Source: Streptomyces sp. CA-278952
GTDB taxonomy: Bacteria > Actinomycetota > Actinomycetes > Streptomycetales > Streptomycetaceae
DNA length: 64,000 nt
NCBI RefSeq assembly: GCF_028747205.1
Contig: NZ_CP112880.1
Coordinates: forward strand, 5,518,001-5,582,000
Direction of reading: 5' to 3'
The notes beneath the pieces are model-generated. The model was given only the letters and a program-made list of their open reading frames with translations. It did no database searches and was not told the DNA's origin. Positions 28,353 through 37,445 of the stretch are shown here, one piece after another; within the stretch, counting starts at the first letter, position 1, and each line of letters begins with the position of its first letter. A program made the translations under genes and the position numbers.

Positions 28353-29522
28353 ATGGACTACGGCAAGCACCAAGCCCCACAGGGGTACGAGCCAGGCGAA
28401 TCCATGCTGACCACGCTGATCAGGATCCCGGTGCGGATCGTGGTCGTGGTGCTCGTCCTGCCCGTGCGCTTGGTCTGGGACGCGCTCACCGCGCTCTGGC
28501 ACGCCGCTGATCGCGCCCTGCTGCGCCCGCTCGGCCGGGCTCTGGCGTGGCTCCTCGACACCCTCGTACTGACCCCGCTGACCTGGCTGTACACCTGGGT
28601 CCTCACACCGCTCGGCAAGGCGGCCTCCTGGCTGGCCGTCGCCCTCCTCCTCTGGCCCTGGATCGGACTGTGGCGGTACGTGATCGTCCCCGTCGCCCGC
28701 TACGGGGTCGCCGCGCCGGCGGCATGGCTGTACCGGGCCGTCCTCACCCCGCTGGGCCACGGGCTGCGCTGGATCGGCACCGCCCTGCTGGCCCCGGCTG
28801 CACGCGGCCTGGGCACCGGCCTCGCCTGGCTGTTCGCCACCCTGCTCGTCCTGCCGGTCGCCGCTCTGTGGCGGTACGTGGTCGTCCCCGTGGTCCGCTA
28901 CGGCCTGATCGTCCCGGTGGTGTGGTTGTACGAGGCCGTCCTCACCCCCCTCGGCCTCGGCACCGCCTGGGTGCTGGGCCAGGCCTGGCGGGGGATCGCG
29001 GCCACCGGACGTGGGCTCGGCATCTCCCTCGCCTGGCTGGTCATGACGCTGCTCGTCGCCCCCGTCTCCTGGACGTACCGTCGCGTGCTCGTACCGGTCG
29101 GCCGGGAGATCGCCGCCGCGTTCGAGGTCGCCTGGCGGATCGCCGGGTACCTCTCCCGGGCCGTCGGCCGGGCCCTCGCCACGATCGCCTGGTACGTGAT
29201 CGGCGCGCCGGTCTCCTGGACGTACCGCACCCTGTGCACGCCGGTCGGCCATTTCCTGCGGGACTCCGTGTGGGCCCCTGCCCGGCGCGCCGCCGCCGAG
29301 GCGGGCCGGACCGCCCGCGCGGCCCTCGCGTCCGCCCGGGAAACCGTGCGCCAGGCGCGCCGCGACGCGTGGCGGACGCTGGTCGGCTCCACGGACGGCG
29401 CACGGTCCCGGGAACCGGTGGGGATCCCTGCGCGTACTCTGGGTAGTACAACGACTGTCCCCAGCGCGGCGCAGGCGTCCGAGACCCCTCTGCTCGGCGA
29501 GAAACTCGTCAAGCGGGGGTGA
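28353..29522 (+). CDS. Multi-repeat hydrophobic membrane protein, function unknown
   Basis: The 389-residue protein is built from a repeated motif of the form hydrophobic-W-x-Y-x-x-V-L-x-P-(L/V)-G, seen in TWLYTWVLTPLG, AWLYRAVLTPLG, VWLYEAVLTPLG, SWTYRRVLVPVG and SWTYRTLCTPVG, about 40-75 residues apart. Between copies are helices of about 20 hydrophobic residues, giving perhaps eight or nine membrane or membrane-surface segments, then a basic C-terminal tail of about 90 residues. I do not recognise a functional family. It sits between the TIGR03960 and TIGR03936 genes, whose products normally work together. The start is uncertain: ATG at 28353 and ATG at 28404 are both in frame and both have weak ribosome-binding sites. 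Confidence 0.75.
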   Translation: MDYGKHQAPQGYEPGESMLTTLIRIPVRIVVVVLVLPVRLVWDALTALWHAADRALLRPLGRALAWLLDTLVLTPLTWLYTWVLTPLGKAASWLAVALLLWPWIGLWRYVIVPVARYGVAAPAAWLYRAVLTPLGHGLRWIGTALLAPAARGLGTGLAWLFATLLVLPVAALWRYVVVPVVRYGLIVPVVWLYEAVLTPLGLGTAWVLGQAWRGIAATGRGLGISLAWLVMTLLVAPVSWTYRRVLVPVGREIAAAFEVAWRIAGYLSRAVGRALATIAWYVIGAPVSWTYRTLCTPVGHFLRDSVWAPARRAAAEAGRTARAALASARETVRQARRDAWRTLVGSTDGARSREPVGIPARTLGSTTTVPSAAQASETPLLGEKLVKRG

Positions 29523-29602
29523 GCCGGAGCGGCACCCGGGGGTCACCCGAATCTTGTGGGCGGCGCGCCACCGCGCCCGCCCCGCACCGAGGAGAAGAAC
29601 CA

Positions 29603-30427
29603 CTGGGCAAGCGACAGCCCGAAGGCCCGCCGCCCGCACCGGCAGTGCAGCGCATCCGCCTGCGCTACACCAAGCGCGGCCGCCTCCGGTTCACCAGCCA
29701 CCGAGACTTCCAGCGGGCCTTCGAGCGGGCACTGCGCCGCTCCGAGGTGCCGATGGCGTACTCGGCGGGTTTCACGCCCCACCCCAAGGTCTCCTACGCC
29801 AATGCCGCACCCACCGGCACGGGCAGTGAGGCGGAGTTCCTGGAGATCGCCCTCACCGAGGCGCGGGACCCCGAGGTCCTGCGCGGACTGCTCGACGCGT
29901 CGATGCCGGACGGCCTCGACATCATCGACGCGGTGGAGGCCCGCACCTCGGGTCTGGCCGACCGGCTCACCGCGTCCGTCTGGGAGATGCGCCTGGACGG
30001 CGTCGATCCCGAGGACGTCCGCACCGCCGTGGCCGCGTTCAACGACGCCGAGGCCGTGGAGGTCCAGCGCAAGGCGAAGAACGGCATCCGGACGTTCGAC
30101 GCCCGCGCCGCCGTCGCCGACCTGCGGGTCGTCGACGCTCCGGCCGATAGGCCGGTCGAGCGGCCCTGTGCGATACTGCGCCTGGTTGTTCGGCACGTGA
30201 CACCTGCCGTGCGACCCGACGACGTCCTGTCCGGTCTCCGAGCTGTGGCCGACCTGGCGCCGCCGGTCCCCGCTGCGGTGACCAGGCTGGCGCAGGGGCT
30301 CTTCGACGAGGAGTCCGGCACGGTGACCGACCCTCTCGCGCCTGACCGCGAGGCCGCCCCGACCGCGCATTCCGCGGTCGCCGGGGCAGCCGTCGCGACG
30401 GCGCCGGAAGGCGCGGGTTCCGCGTAA
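29603..30427 (+). CDS. TIGR03936/DUF2344 radical SAM-associated protein, probable CTG start
   Basis: The product is about 274 residues. It opens QRIRLRYTKRGRLRFTSHRDF and continues with RRSEVPMAYSAGFTPHPKVSYA, the hallmark of TIGR03936/DUF2344 proteins linked to TIGR03960 radical SAM enzymes. The only well-placed ribosome-binding site, GAGGAG at 29589-29594, lies eight bases before CTG at 29603, and I recall homologues beginning at this same codon position with GTG. The alternative GTG at 29519 overlaps the previous stop but adds 28 low-quality residues. GTG at 29645 has no ribosome-binding site. The last 45 residues are Ala-rich and disordered. Downstream a leader of about 230 bases precedes RNase E. 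Confidence 0.85.
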   Translation: MGKRQPEGPPPAPAVQRIRLRYTKRGRLRFTSHRDFQRAFERALRRSEVPMAYSAGFTPHPKVSYANAAPTGTGSEAEFLEIALTEARDPEVLRGLLDASMPDGLDIIDAVEARTSGLADRLTASVWEMRLDGVDPEDVRTAVAAFNDAEAVEVQRKAKNGIRTFDARAAVADLRVVDAPADRPVERPCAILRLVVRHVTPAVRPDDVLSGLRAVADLAPPVPAAVTRLAQGLFDEESGTVTDPLAPDREAAPTAHSAVAGAAVATAPEGAGSA

Positions 30428-30655
30428 GGCGGTCGTTGTAGCGCAGCCCTCCGACTCGGGAGCCACCTGGGTCGGGCCGCGCACTGACCCATAAGACTTT
30501 CGCCAGGCCGTAGGCACACCGCATACGGAACCGGCGAGCCAGACATCAGTTCCCGTGCGGCGCCCGCGCCCCGGACGGCGGTATCGCACCACTGCGGACC
30601 GTGCCGGACCGGAATCAGACGCGGCGCCCGGGAGCACGACGGGAGAACCGCCCGC

Positions 30656-33600
30656 ATGCCTCAGCCGAACGAACCCGGCACGACCGGGAACAACGAAGAG
30701 AACACCCCCGGGGACAAGCTGCCGCCGCGCCGCAGGCGCCGCGCCGCTTCCCGCCCGGCGGGCCCGCCCGGTGCGACCGTGGCCCCCGCCGAGGACGTCA
30801 CGCCGGCCATACCGGCCGACGGGTCCGCCGCCCCCGCCGCGGACGACACGCCCGGGGAAACGGTCGCCGAGACCGCCCCGCCCGCCCGTGCGCGCCGTCG
30901 CGCCGTGCGGAAGGCCACCGCGCCCGCCGGAGCCCCGGAGCCGGTGGAGAACGTGGAGAACACCGAGCCCGCCCCGGTCGCCGAGGCCCCCGCGCCCGTC
31001 GCCGCCGAGGAGGAGTCCGCCGCACCCGCGCCGCGCGCCCGCCGCCGCGCGGTCCGCAAGGCGACCGCCCCGGCCGGTGCGCCGGAGGCCGCCGAGACCG
31101 TGGCCCCGGTCGTCGAGACCCCGGTGGAGCTCGCCGAGGAGGCCGAGCCCGAGGAAGAGACCGAGGCCGTCGTCGAGGTCGTCGAGGAGCCCCCGGCGCC
31201 CCGCCGTCGTCGCGCCTCCCGCAAGGCCACCGCCCCCGCGGGCGCCCCGGCAGCGGCCGAGGCCGCCGTCGTGGTCGAGCCGGCCGTCGCCGCCGAGCCC
31301 GCCGCTGCCGTCGTCGAGCCGGAGCCCGCCGAGGCCCCTCGCGGCCGTGCCCGCCGTCGTGCCTCGGCCCCCGCCGGTACGCCGGGAGCCGCCGCGCCCG
31401 TCGCCGAGACGGTGACCGAGCCGGCCCCCGTCGCCGCCGAGGCCCCCGCGGCCGAGGCGGAGGCCGTGGAGGAGACCCCGGCCCCGCGCTCCCGCCGCCG
31501 CGCGTCCCGCAAGGCGTCCGCGCCCGCCGGTACGCCGCAGCCGGCCGCCGAGCACGTCGCGACCCCCGCGGAGCCCGTCGAGGCCGGCGAGAGCCTGCCC
31601 GCCGCCGTCGCCGAGGAGCTCGCCGCCGAGGTGGAGGAGGTCGAGGAGGCCGCCCCGCGCGGACGCCAGCGCCGCCGGGCCACCGCCGCCGCCGGCCGCC
31701 CCGAGTTCACCACCAAGCCCGAGGAGCCGACCCGCAAGGGCCGGCGCGCGACGCGCCCCGCCGTCGCCGTCTTCCAGGCCCCGGTCTTCGCCGAGCCGAT
31801 GTTCCAGACCCCCGAGACGGCGGCCGCCGCCGCTGCCGCGGCCGGTTCCCCCTCGGCGCCCGACGAGGCCGACGAGGTCGAGGAGCAGCAGACCGCCGAG
31901 GTCGAGCAGAGCGCCCCGCCCGCCGAGGCCGCGCCGCAGGGCGGCTCGCGCCGCCGTCGTCGTCGCCGTGGCGAGGCCGACGTGACCGAGCAGGCCGCCG
32001 AGCCGGCCGCTCCCGTGGCGGCGCCCGTCGAGCAGCCCGCCGACGAGGAGGCCCCCGAGGCCGAGGCGGACGAGCACGAGGGCGAGGACACCGATGAGTA
32101 CGGCGACCGCCCCTCGCGCCGTCGCCGCCGTGGCGGCCGTCGCCGCCGCCGTGGCGAGGCCAACGACACGGACGACGAGCAGCACACTGACGACGTGCCC
32201 GCGCCGTCCCGCGGTGAGGAGCCCCGCTCCGAGGACGAGCAGGGCCGGGGCCGGAGCCAGGTCCCGGACGCCGCCGACGAGCAGGACGAGGACGACGACG
32301 ACTCCTCGGCCTCCGGTTCGAGCAGCAGCCGCCGTCGCCGCCGTCGCCGTCGCCGCAGCGGTGACGCCGCGGCCGAGGCCGACCACGGCACCACCGACGA
32401 CCCGGAGCGTACGGTCGTCAAGGTCCGCGAGCCCCGCAAGAAGGAGGAGCGCGAGCCGGGCACCGGTTTCGACGAGGTCCAGTCCATCAAGGGCTCGACC
32501 CGTATGGAGGCCAAGAAGCAGCGCCGTCGCGAGGGCCGCGAGCAGGGCCGCCGCCGGGTCCCGATCATCACCGAGGCGGAGTTCCTCGCCCGCCGCGAGG
32601 CCGTCGAGCGCGTGATGGTCGTCCGCCAGAGCGGCGAGCGCACCCAGATCGGCGTCCTCGAGGACAACGTGCTCGTCGAGCACTACGTCAACAAGGAGCA
32701 GGCCACCAGCTACGTCGGCAACGTCTACCTGGGCAAGGTCCAGAACGTGCTGCCGTCCATGGAGGCCGCCTTCGTCGACATCGGCAAGGGCCGCAACGCC
32801 GTCCTGTACGCCGGTGAGGTCAACTTCGAGGCGCTCGGCATGGCCCACGGGCCGCGCCGCATCGAGACCGCGCTCAAGTCCGGCCAGTCGGTCCTGGTCC
32901 AGGTGACCAAGGACCCGATCGGCCACAAGGGCGCGCGTCTGACCAGCCAGGTCTCGCTGCCCGGCCGCTACCTCGTCTACGTGCCCGAGGGCTCGATGAC
33001 CGGGATCAGCCGCAAGCTGCCCGACACCGAGCGCTCCCGCCTCAAGACCATCCTCAAGAAGATCGTCCCCGAGGACGCGGGCGTCATCGTGCGCACCGCC
33101 GCCGAGGGCGCGAGCGAGGACGAGCTGCGCCGTGACGTCGAGCGGCTCCAGGGGCAGTGGGAGGACATCCAGCGGAAGGCGAAGGGCACCAGCGGCTCGA
33201 ACGCGCCGACGCTGCTCTACGGCGAGCCGGACATGACCGTCCGGGTCGTCCGCGACATCTTCAACGAGGACTTCTCCAAGGTCATCGTCAGCGGCGACGA
33301 GGCATGGGAGACCATCCACGGTTACGTCTCGCACGTCGCGCCCGACCTCACCGAGCGGCTTTCCCGCTGGACCTCCGAGGTCGACGTCTTCGCGACGTAC
33401 CGCATCGACGAGCAGCTGATGAAGGCGCTGGACCGCAAGGTCTACCTGCCCAGCGGCGGTTCGCTGGTGATCGACAAGACCGAGGCGATGATCGTCGTCG
33501 ACGTCAACACCGGCAAGTTCACCGGCCAGGGCGGCAACCTGGAGGAGACCGTCACCAGGAACAACCTGGAGGCGGCCGAGGAGATCGTGCGTCAGCTGCG

Positions 33601-34975
33601 GCTGCGCGACCTCGGCGGCATCGTCGTCGTCGACTTCATCGACATGGTGCTGGAGTCCAACCGGGACCTGGTGCTGCGGCGGCTCCTGGAGTGCCTGGGC
33701 CGCGACCGCACCAAGCACCAGGTCGCCGAGGTCACCTCGCTGGGCCTGGTCCAGATGACCCGCAAGCGGGTGGGCCAGGGTCTGCTGGAGTCCTTCTCCG
33801 AGACCTGTGTCCACTGCAACGGGCGCGGCGTCATCGTCCACATGGAGCAGCCGACGTCCGTCGGCGGCGGTGGTGGCGGCAAGAAGTCCAAGAAGCGCGG
33901 TCGCGGCGGCGCGGGCCAGGACCATGAGCACGGTCACGACCACGAGCACGGCCACGACGAGCACGCCGCCGAACCCGCCGAGACCGAGTCCGAGGCCGAG
34001 CTGGCCGCGGAGGTCGCCGCCCCGGTGTCCCTGGCGGACCTGGAACAGGCCGCCGACGAGGAGTTCTACAGCAGCCCCGCCGAAGCCGAGGCCGCCGCCA
34101 CGCGCGGCCGTGGCCGCCGTCGGGCCTCCCGCAAGGCGTCGGCCCCGGCCGGCGCCCCGAGGGCCGAGGCGCCCGCCCCGGCTGTCGAGGCTCCCGTCGC
34201 CGAGGCCCGGCCCGAGCCGGTTCTCGACACGCCCGCCGAGACCCCGCCCGCCGAGGCCGCCGCTGTGGAGGCCCCGGAGACCGCCGAGGTCCCCGAGGCT
34301 CCGGTCGAGGCCGCGCCCCAGGGGCGCCCGCGCCGTCGGGCCACCCGTAAGGCGACCGCCCCGGCGGGTTCGCCGAAGCAGGCCGAGGCCGCGGAGCCGG
34401 TCCGGCCGGCCGAGCCCACCACGGACCCGGTCGCGGTCGAGGACCCGGTCGTCGAGGCGCCCGCCGTCGAGACGCCGGCCCCCGAGGCTCCGGAGGCTCC
34501 GGCGGAGAAGGCCCCCGAGGCCGAGGCCCCCGTGGCCGCACCGCCGCGCGCCCGGCGCCGGGCGACCCGCAAGGTCACCGCACCGGCGGGCTCGCCCACC
34601 GGGTCGGATGACGCGGAGGTCCTCGTGGTCGCTTCGGCGCCCGAGGCGAAGGCCCCGGAATCCGATGGCCGGGGCGCCGAGGGAGCAGCGGGAGCGGAGG
34701 AGGCGGCGGAATCCGGAACGACGGATTCCGAATCCGAATCCGAATCCACGGAACCGGCCCCGGCGAAGAAGACGGCCCGCAAGGCCGCGGCCAAGAAGGC
34801 GCCGGCGAAGAAGGCGGCCGCCAAGAAGACCGTCGCGAAGAAGACCGCCGCCAAGAAGACCACGGCCAAGACGGCCGCGAAGAAGACGACGAAGAAGACC
34901 GTCGCCGCTGAGCAGTCGTCGCCGTCCGTAACGGCGTCCACGCCTTCCGCGGAGGACGGGTCGTCGGCCGGCTGA
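30656..34975 (+). CDS. rne: Ribonuclease E/G with very long basic-acidic tails
   Basis: The 1439-residue protein has a central catalytic core (about residues 640-1060): an S1 RNA-binding segment (YVGNVYLGKVQNVLPSMEAAFVDIG), catalytic Asp949 in MIVVDVNTG and Asp993 in GGIVVVDFIDM, spaced like E. coli Asp303 and Asp346, and a zinc-link CVHCNGRG near residue 1051. The N-terminal 640 residues are Ala/Glu/Pro/Arg-rich and disordered, with Arg clusters at about 25-29, 432-438, 488-499 and 559-567. The C-terminal tail ends in KKTA/KKAA repeats like histone H1. A motif close to RRRA-x-RKA-x-APAG-x-P occurs five times before and three times after the core. It processes rRNA and mRNA and scaffolds the degradosome; the Streptomyces form (RNase ES) has the catalytic core in the middle. 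A leader of about 230 bases precedes ATG 30656. Confidence 0.95.
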   Translation: MPQPNEPGTTGNNEENTPGDKLPPRRRRRAASRPAGPPGATVAPAEDVTPAIPADGSAAPAADDTPGETVAETAPPARARRRAVRKATAPAGAPEPVENVENTEPAPVAEAPAPVAAEEESAAPAPRARRRAVRKATAPAGAPEAAETVAPVVETPVELAEEAEPEEETEAVVEVVEEPPAPRRRRASRKATAPAGAPAAAEAAVVVEPAVAAEPAAAVVEPEPAEAPRGRARRRASAPAGTPGAAAPVAETVTEPAPVAAEAPAAEAEAVEETPAPRSRRRASRKASAPAGTPQPAAEHVATPAEPVEAGESLPAAVAEELAAEVEEVEEAAPRGRQRRRATAAAGRPEFTTKPEEPTRKGRRATRPAVAVFQAPVFAEPMFQTPETAAAAAAAAGSPSAPDEADEVEEQQTAEVEQSAPPAEAAPQGGSRRRRRRRGEADVTEQAAEPAAPVAAPVEQPADEEAPEAEADEHEGEDTDEYGDRPSRRRRRGGRRRRRGEANDTDDEQHTDDVPAPSRGEEPRSEDEQGRGRSQVPDAADEQDEDDDDSSASGSSSSRRRRRRRRRSGDAAAEADHGTTDDPERTVVKVREPRKKEEREPGTGFDEVQSIKGSTRMEAKKQRRREGREQGRRRVPIITEAEFLARREAVERVMVVRQSGERTQIGVLEDNVLVEHYVNKEQATSYVGNVYLGKVQNVLPSMEAAFVDIGKGRNAVLYAGEVNFEALGMAHGPRRIETALKSGQSVLVQVTKDPIGHKGARLTSQVSLPGRYLVYVPEGSMTGISRKLPDTERSRLKTILKKIVPEDAGVIVRTAAEGASEDELRRDVERLQGQWEDIQRKAKGTSGSNAPTLLYGEPDMTVRVVRDIFNEDFSKVIVSGDEAWETIHGYVSHVAPDLTERLSRWTSEVDVFATYRIDEQLMKALDRKVYLPSGGSLVIDKTEAMIVVDVNTGKFTGQGGNLEETVTRNNLEAAEEIVRQLRLRDLGGIVVVDFIDMVLESNRDLVLRRLLECLGRDRTKHQVAEVTSLGLVQMTRKRVGQGLLESFSETCVHCNGRGVIVHMEQPTSVGGGGGGKKSKKRGRGGAGQDHEHGHDHEHGHDEHAAEPAETESEAELAAEVAAPVSLADLEQAADEEFYSSPAEAEAAATRGRGRRRASRKASAPAGAPRAEAPAPAVEAPVAEARPEPVLDTPAETPPAEAAAVEAPETAEVPEAPVEAAPQGRPRRRATRKATAPAGSPKQAEAAEPVRPAEPTTDPVAVEDPVVEAPAVETPAPEAPEAPAEKAPEAEAPVAAPPRARRRATRKVTAPAGSPTGSDDAEVLVVASAPEAKAPESDGRGAEGAAGAEEAAESGTTDSESESESTEPAPAKKTARKAAAKKAPAKKAAAKKTVAKKTAAKKTTAKTAAKKTTKKTVAAEQSSPSVTASTPSAEDGSSAG

Positions 34976-35002
34976 TGAAGCCGTAACCGGTTGTTCATCT
35001 CA

Positions 35003-35039
35003 AGGTGTCCCGCTCCGAGTGCATCGGGGCGGGACACCT
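35003..35039 (+). terminator. Terminator after RNase E
   Basis: AGGTGTCCCGC (35003-35013) pairs with GCGGGACACCT (35029-35039), followed by a T-rich stretch. It begins 27 bases after the rne stop and marks the left edge of the putative island. Confidence 0.88.
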
Positions 35040-35310
35040 GCTTTGTTTCAGAACTGATGCAGGGCCCGGTTAACGAGCCCGAAATGGGCCAAGAAATCCC
35101 TGATAATGTGACGACGGTTGCCATACGTGTGAGCGTTCTAGACGGGAACTACGGTTGGTGACAAGGCCCGGCGAAGATACCGTTCGGGCCGGATTCCCCG
35201 GCAGGGCGTCGGCATCGCGCCGGTGGGGTTACGCGCGACCTCGGTAAGACGTCCCGCACCTCGGAGCTCTGCCTGGTAACGAGCTCTTGCGGTGTTCAAG
35301 GAGGACGTTC
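35040..35310 (+). other. Leader and probable promoter of the sugar-gene operon
   Basis: No gene is supported here. The first hundred bases are AT-rich for this genome (around TGATAAT near 35100 and TTGCCA shortly after) and probably hold the promoter. The stretch ends in AAGGAGGA (35298-35305), a near-perfect Shine-Dalgarno sequence five bases before the aminotransferase ATG. Confidence 0.45.
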
Positions 35311-36429
35311 ATGACGAGCATCAACGAGCAGCCGATTCCTGCTGCCCGCCCGGTCATCGGGGAAGACGAGATCGAGGCCGCGGTACGCGTGCTGCGCAGC
35401 GGTCGCGTCGTGCAGGGACCGGAGGTCGCGGCCTTCGAGGAGGGCTTCTCCCGCCTGGTCGACGACCGGCACTGCGTCGCCGTCAACTCGGGGACCTCAG
35501 CCCTCCACCTGCTGCTGCTGGCCCTGGGCATCGGCCCCGGCGACGAGGTGATCGTTCCTTCCTTCTCCTTCGCCGCCTCCGCGAACGCGGTCCGCCTCGT
35601 CGGCGCCGACGTGGTGTTCGCCGACATCGAGCCGGGCAGCTTCGGCCTCGACCCGGCGGCGGTCGAAGCCGCGATCACCCCCCGCACCGCCGCGATCATG
35701 CCGGTGCACCTCTACGGCCACCCCGCCGCGATGGACAAGCTCATGCCCATCGCCGACAAGCACAAGCTCGCCGTCGTCGAGGACGCCTGCCAGGCCCACG
35801 CCGCGGCGCTGAACGGCACCCCCGTCGGCGCGTTCGGCGCTGGCGGCACCTTCAGCTTCTACCCGACCAAGAACATGCACTCCCTCGAGGGCGGCATGGT
35901 CACGACGGCCGACGCCGAACTGGCCCGCACCCTGCGTCTGCTGCGCAACCAGGGCATGGAGCAGCGGTACGCCAACGAGATCGTCGGCGCCAACATGCGG
36001 ATGACGGACGTCAACGCCGCCGTCGGACGCGTACAGCTCGCCAAGGTCGAGGGCTGGACCGAGCAGCGCCGTGCCAACGCCGCCTACTTCGACGCCAACA
36101 TCACCGCCCCGAGCGTCACCCTGCCACCGGTCGCCGAGGGCGCCCGGCACATCTACCACCAGTACACCGTGCGGATCAGCGGTGACCGGGACGCCGCGAT
36201 GGCGAAGCTCACCGAGGCGGGCATCGGCAACGCGGTCTACTACCCGACGCCGATCCACCGGCTCAAGCCCTACTGGGAGCCGGACCAGAAGGCCGGCCGC
36301 ACCTGGGACCTGCCCGAGACCGAGCGGGCCGCCGCCGAGGTCGTCTCGCTGCCCGTCCACCCCTCGCTCGCCGAGGGCGACCTGGAGCGGATCGTCGCAG
36401 CGGTGAACTCCCTGGGAGAGAACCTGTGA
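35311..36429 (+). CDS. DegT/DnrJ/EryC1-family sugar aminotransferase (WbpE-like)
   Basis: The 372-residue PLP enzyme has the nucleotide-sugar aminotransferase pattern: SGTSALHL phosphate loop (about residues 60-67), VEDACQAHAA with Asp158, and FSFYPTKNMHSLEGGM with Lys187 as the Schiff-base lysine. An excellent AAGGAGGA ribosome-binding site fixes ATG 35311. Family members transfer the glutamate amino group onto a keto-sugar nucleotide. Its stop overlaps the next gene (GTGA), an oxidoreductase of the WbpB type, and a dehydrogenase and an N-acetyltransferase of the matching pathway lie nearby. This suggests amination of UDP-3-keto-GlcNAcA to the 3-amino sugar, which is inference from context. 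Confidence 0.9.
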   Translation: MTSINEQPIPAARPVIGEDEIEAAVRVLRSGRVVQGPEVAAFEEGFSRLVDDRHCVAVNSGTSALHLLLLALGIGPGDEVIVPSFSFAASANAVRLVGADVVFADIEPGSFGLDPAAVEAAITPRTAAIMPVHLYGHPAAMDKLMPIADKHKLAVVEDACQAHAAALNGTPVGAFGAGGTFSFYPTKNMHSLEGGMVTTADAELARTLRLLRNQGMEQRYANEIVGANMRMTDVNAAVGRVQLAKVEGWTEQRRANAAYFDANITAPSVTLPPVAEGARHIYHQYTVRISGDRDAAMAKLTEAGIGNAVYYPTPIHRLKPYWEPDQKAGRTWDLPETERAAAEVVSLPVHPSLAEGDLERIVAAVNSLGENL

Positions 36430-37445
36430 GCACCGTACTGAAGGCCGGACTCATCGGCCTCGGCTCCATGGGCCGCCACCACGCCCGCGTCCTCGCGAGC
36501 CTGGAGGGTGTCGAGCTGGTCGGCGTCGTCGACCCGATGGGCGACAAGAACGGCTGGGCCCAGGGCGCCCCCGTCCTCGCCACCGTCGAGGAGCTCATCG
36601 CCCTCGGCATCGACTACGCCGTCGTGGCCTGCCCGACCGCGCTGCACGAGGAGGTCGGCCTCCAGCTCGCCGACGCCGGTGTCAGCGCCCTGATCGAGAA
36701 GCCGCTCGCCGACACCGTCGAGGGCGCCCGCCGCCTCGTCGACGCGTTCGAGTCGCGCGGCCTGGTGGCCGGCGTCGGCCACATCGAGCGCTGCAACCCG
36801 GCGCTCCTCTCGCTCCGCGCCCGCCTGGAGGCCGGCGAGCTGGGCGACGTCTACCAGGTGGTCACGCGCCGCCAGGGCCCGTTCCCGCACCGGATCGCCG
36901 ACGTCGGCGTGGTCAAGGACCTGGCCACCCACGACATCGACCTGACGGGCTGGGTCACGGGCCGGACGTACGCCTCGATCGCCGCCCACACCGTCTCCAA
37001 GTCCGGCCGCCCGCACGAGGACATGGTCTCGGCCGTGGGCCAGCTGTCCGACGGCACGATGGTCAACCACCTGGTCAACTGGCTGAGCCCGCTCAAGGAA
37101 CGCTTCACCTCGGTCACCGGTGAGCGCGGCTGCTTCATCGCCGACACCCTCACCGCCGACCTCACCTTCCACTCCAACGCCGCGGTCACCACCGAGTGGG
37201 AGGCGCTGCGCGCCTTCCGCGGGGTCTCCGAGGGCGACATGATCCGGTACGCCATCCCCAAGCGCGAGCCGCTGCTCGTCGAGCACGAGCTGTTCCGCGA
37301 CGCCGTACAGGGCAAGCCGGCCGACATCTGCACCCTGCGCCAGGGGCTCCGTACGGTAGAGGTGGCCGCCTCCGTGCTGGAATCCGCCACCAGCGGCACC
37401 ACGGTGCTGCTCCCGGCGGACCAGGAGCAGGAGCCCAGAAGGTGA
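36426..37445 (+). CDS. Gfo/Idh/MocA-family oxidoreductase (WbpB-like)
   Basis: The 339-residue NAD(P)-dependent enzyme starts with the Rossmann motif GLIGLGSMGRHHAR (GxGxxG) and has the conserved EKPLADT (Lys of the EKP motif, about residues 96-102) and a GHIERCNPA segment before the substrate domain. It overlaps the aminotransferase by four bases and the following glycosyltransferase by four bases, so the genes are translationally coupled. In the WbpA/B/E/D pathway this family oxidises the 3-hydroxyl of UDP-GlcNAcA to give the aminotransferase substrate. The family is broad, so the specific reaction is inferred from the neighbours. Confidence 0.87.
   Translation: MSTVLKAGLIGLGSMGRHHARVLASLEGVELVGVVDPMGDKNGWAQGAPVLATVEELIALGIDYAVVACPTALHEEVGLQLADAGVSALIEKPLADTVEGARRLVDAFESRGLVAGVGHIERCNPALLSLRARLEAGELGDVYQVVTRRQGPFPHRIADVGVVKDLATHDIDLTGWVTGRTYASIAAHTVSKSGRPHEDMVSAVGQLSDGTMVNHLVNWLSPLKERFTSVTGERGCFIADTLTADLTFHSNAAVTTEWEALRAFRGVSEGDMIRYAIPKREPLLVEHELFRDAVQGKPADICTLRQGLRTVEVAASVLESATSGTTVLLPADQEQEPRR

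Noticed and set aside
29543..33964. A very long open frame on the minus strand opposite RNase E and the DUF2344 gene.
   Set aside because: It mirrors the high-GC third positions of the plus-strand genes, is low-complexity Leu/Gly/Asp-rich sequence, and has no homology or ribosome-binding site. It is a shadow of rne.
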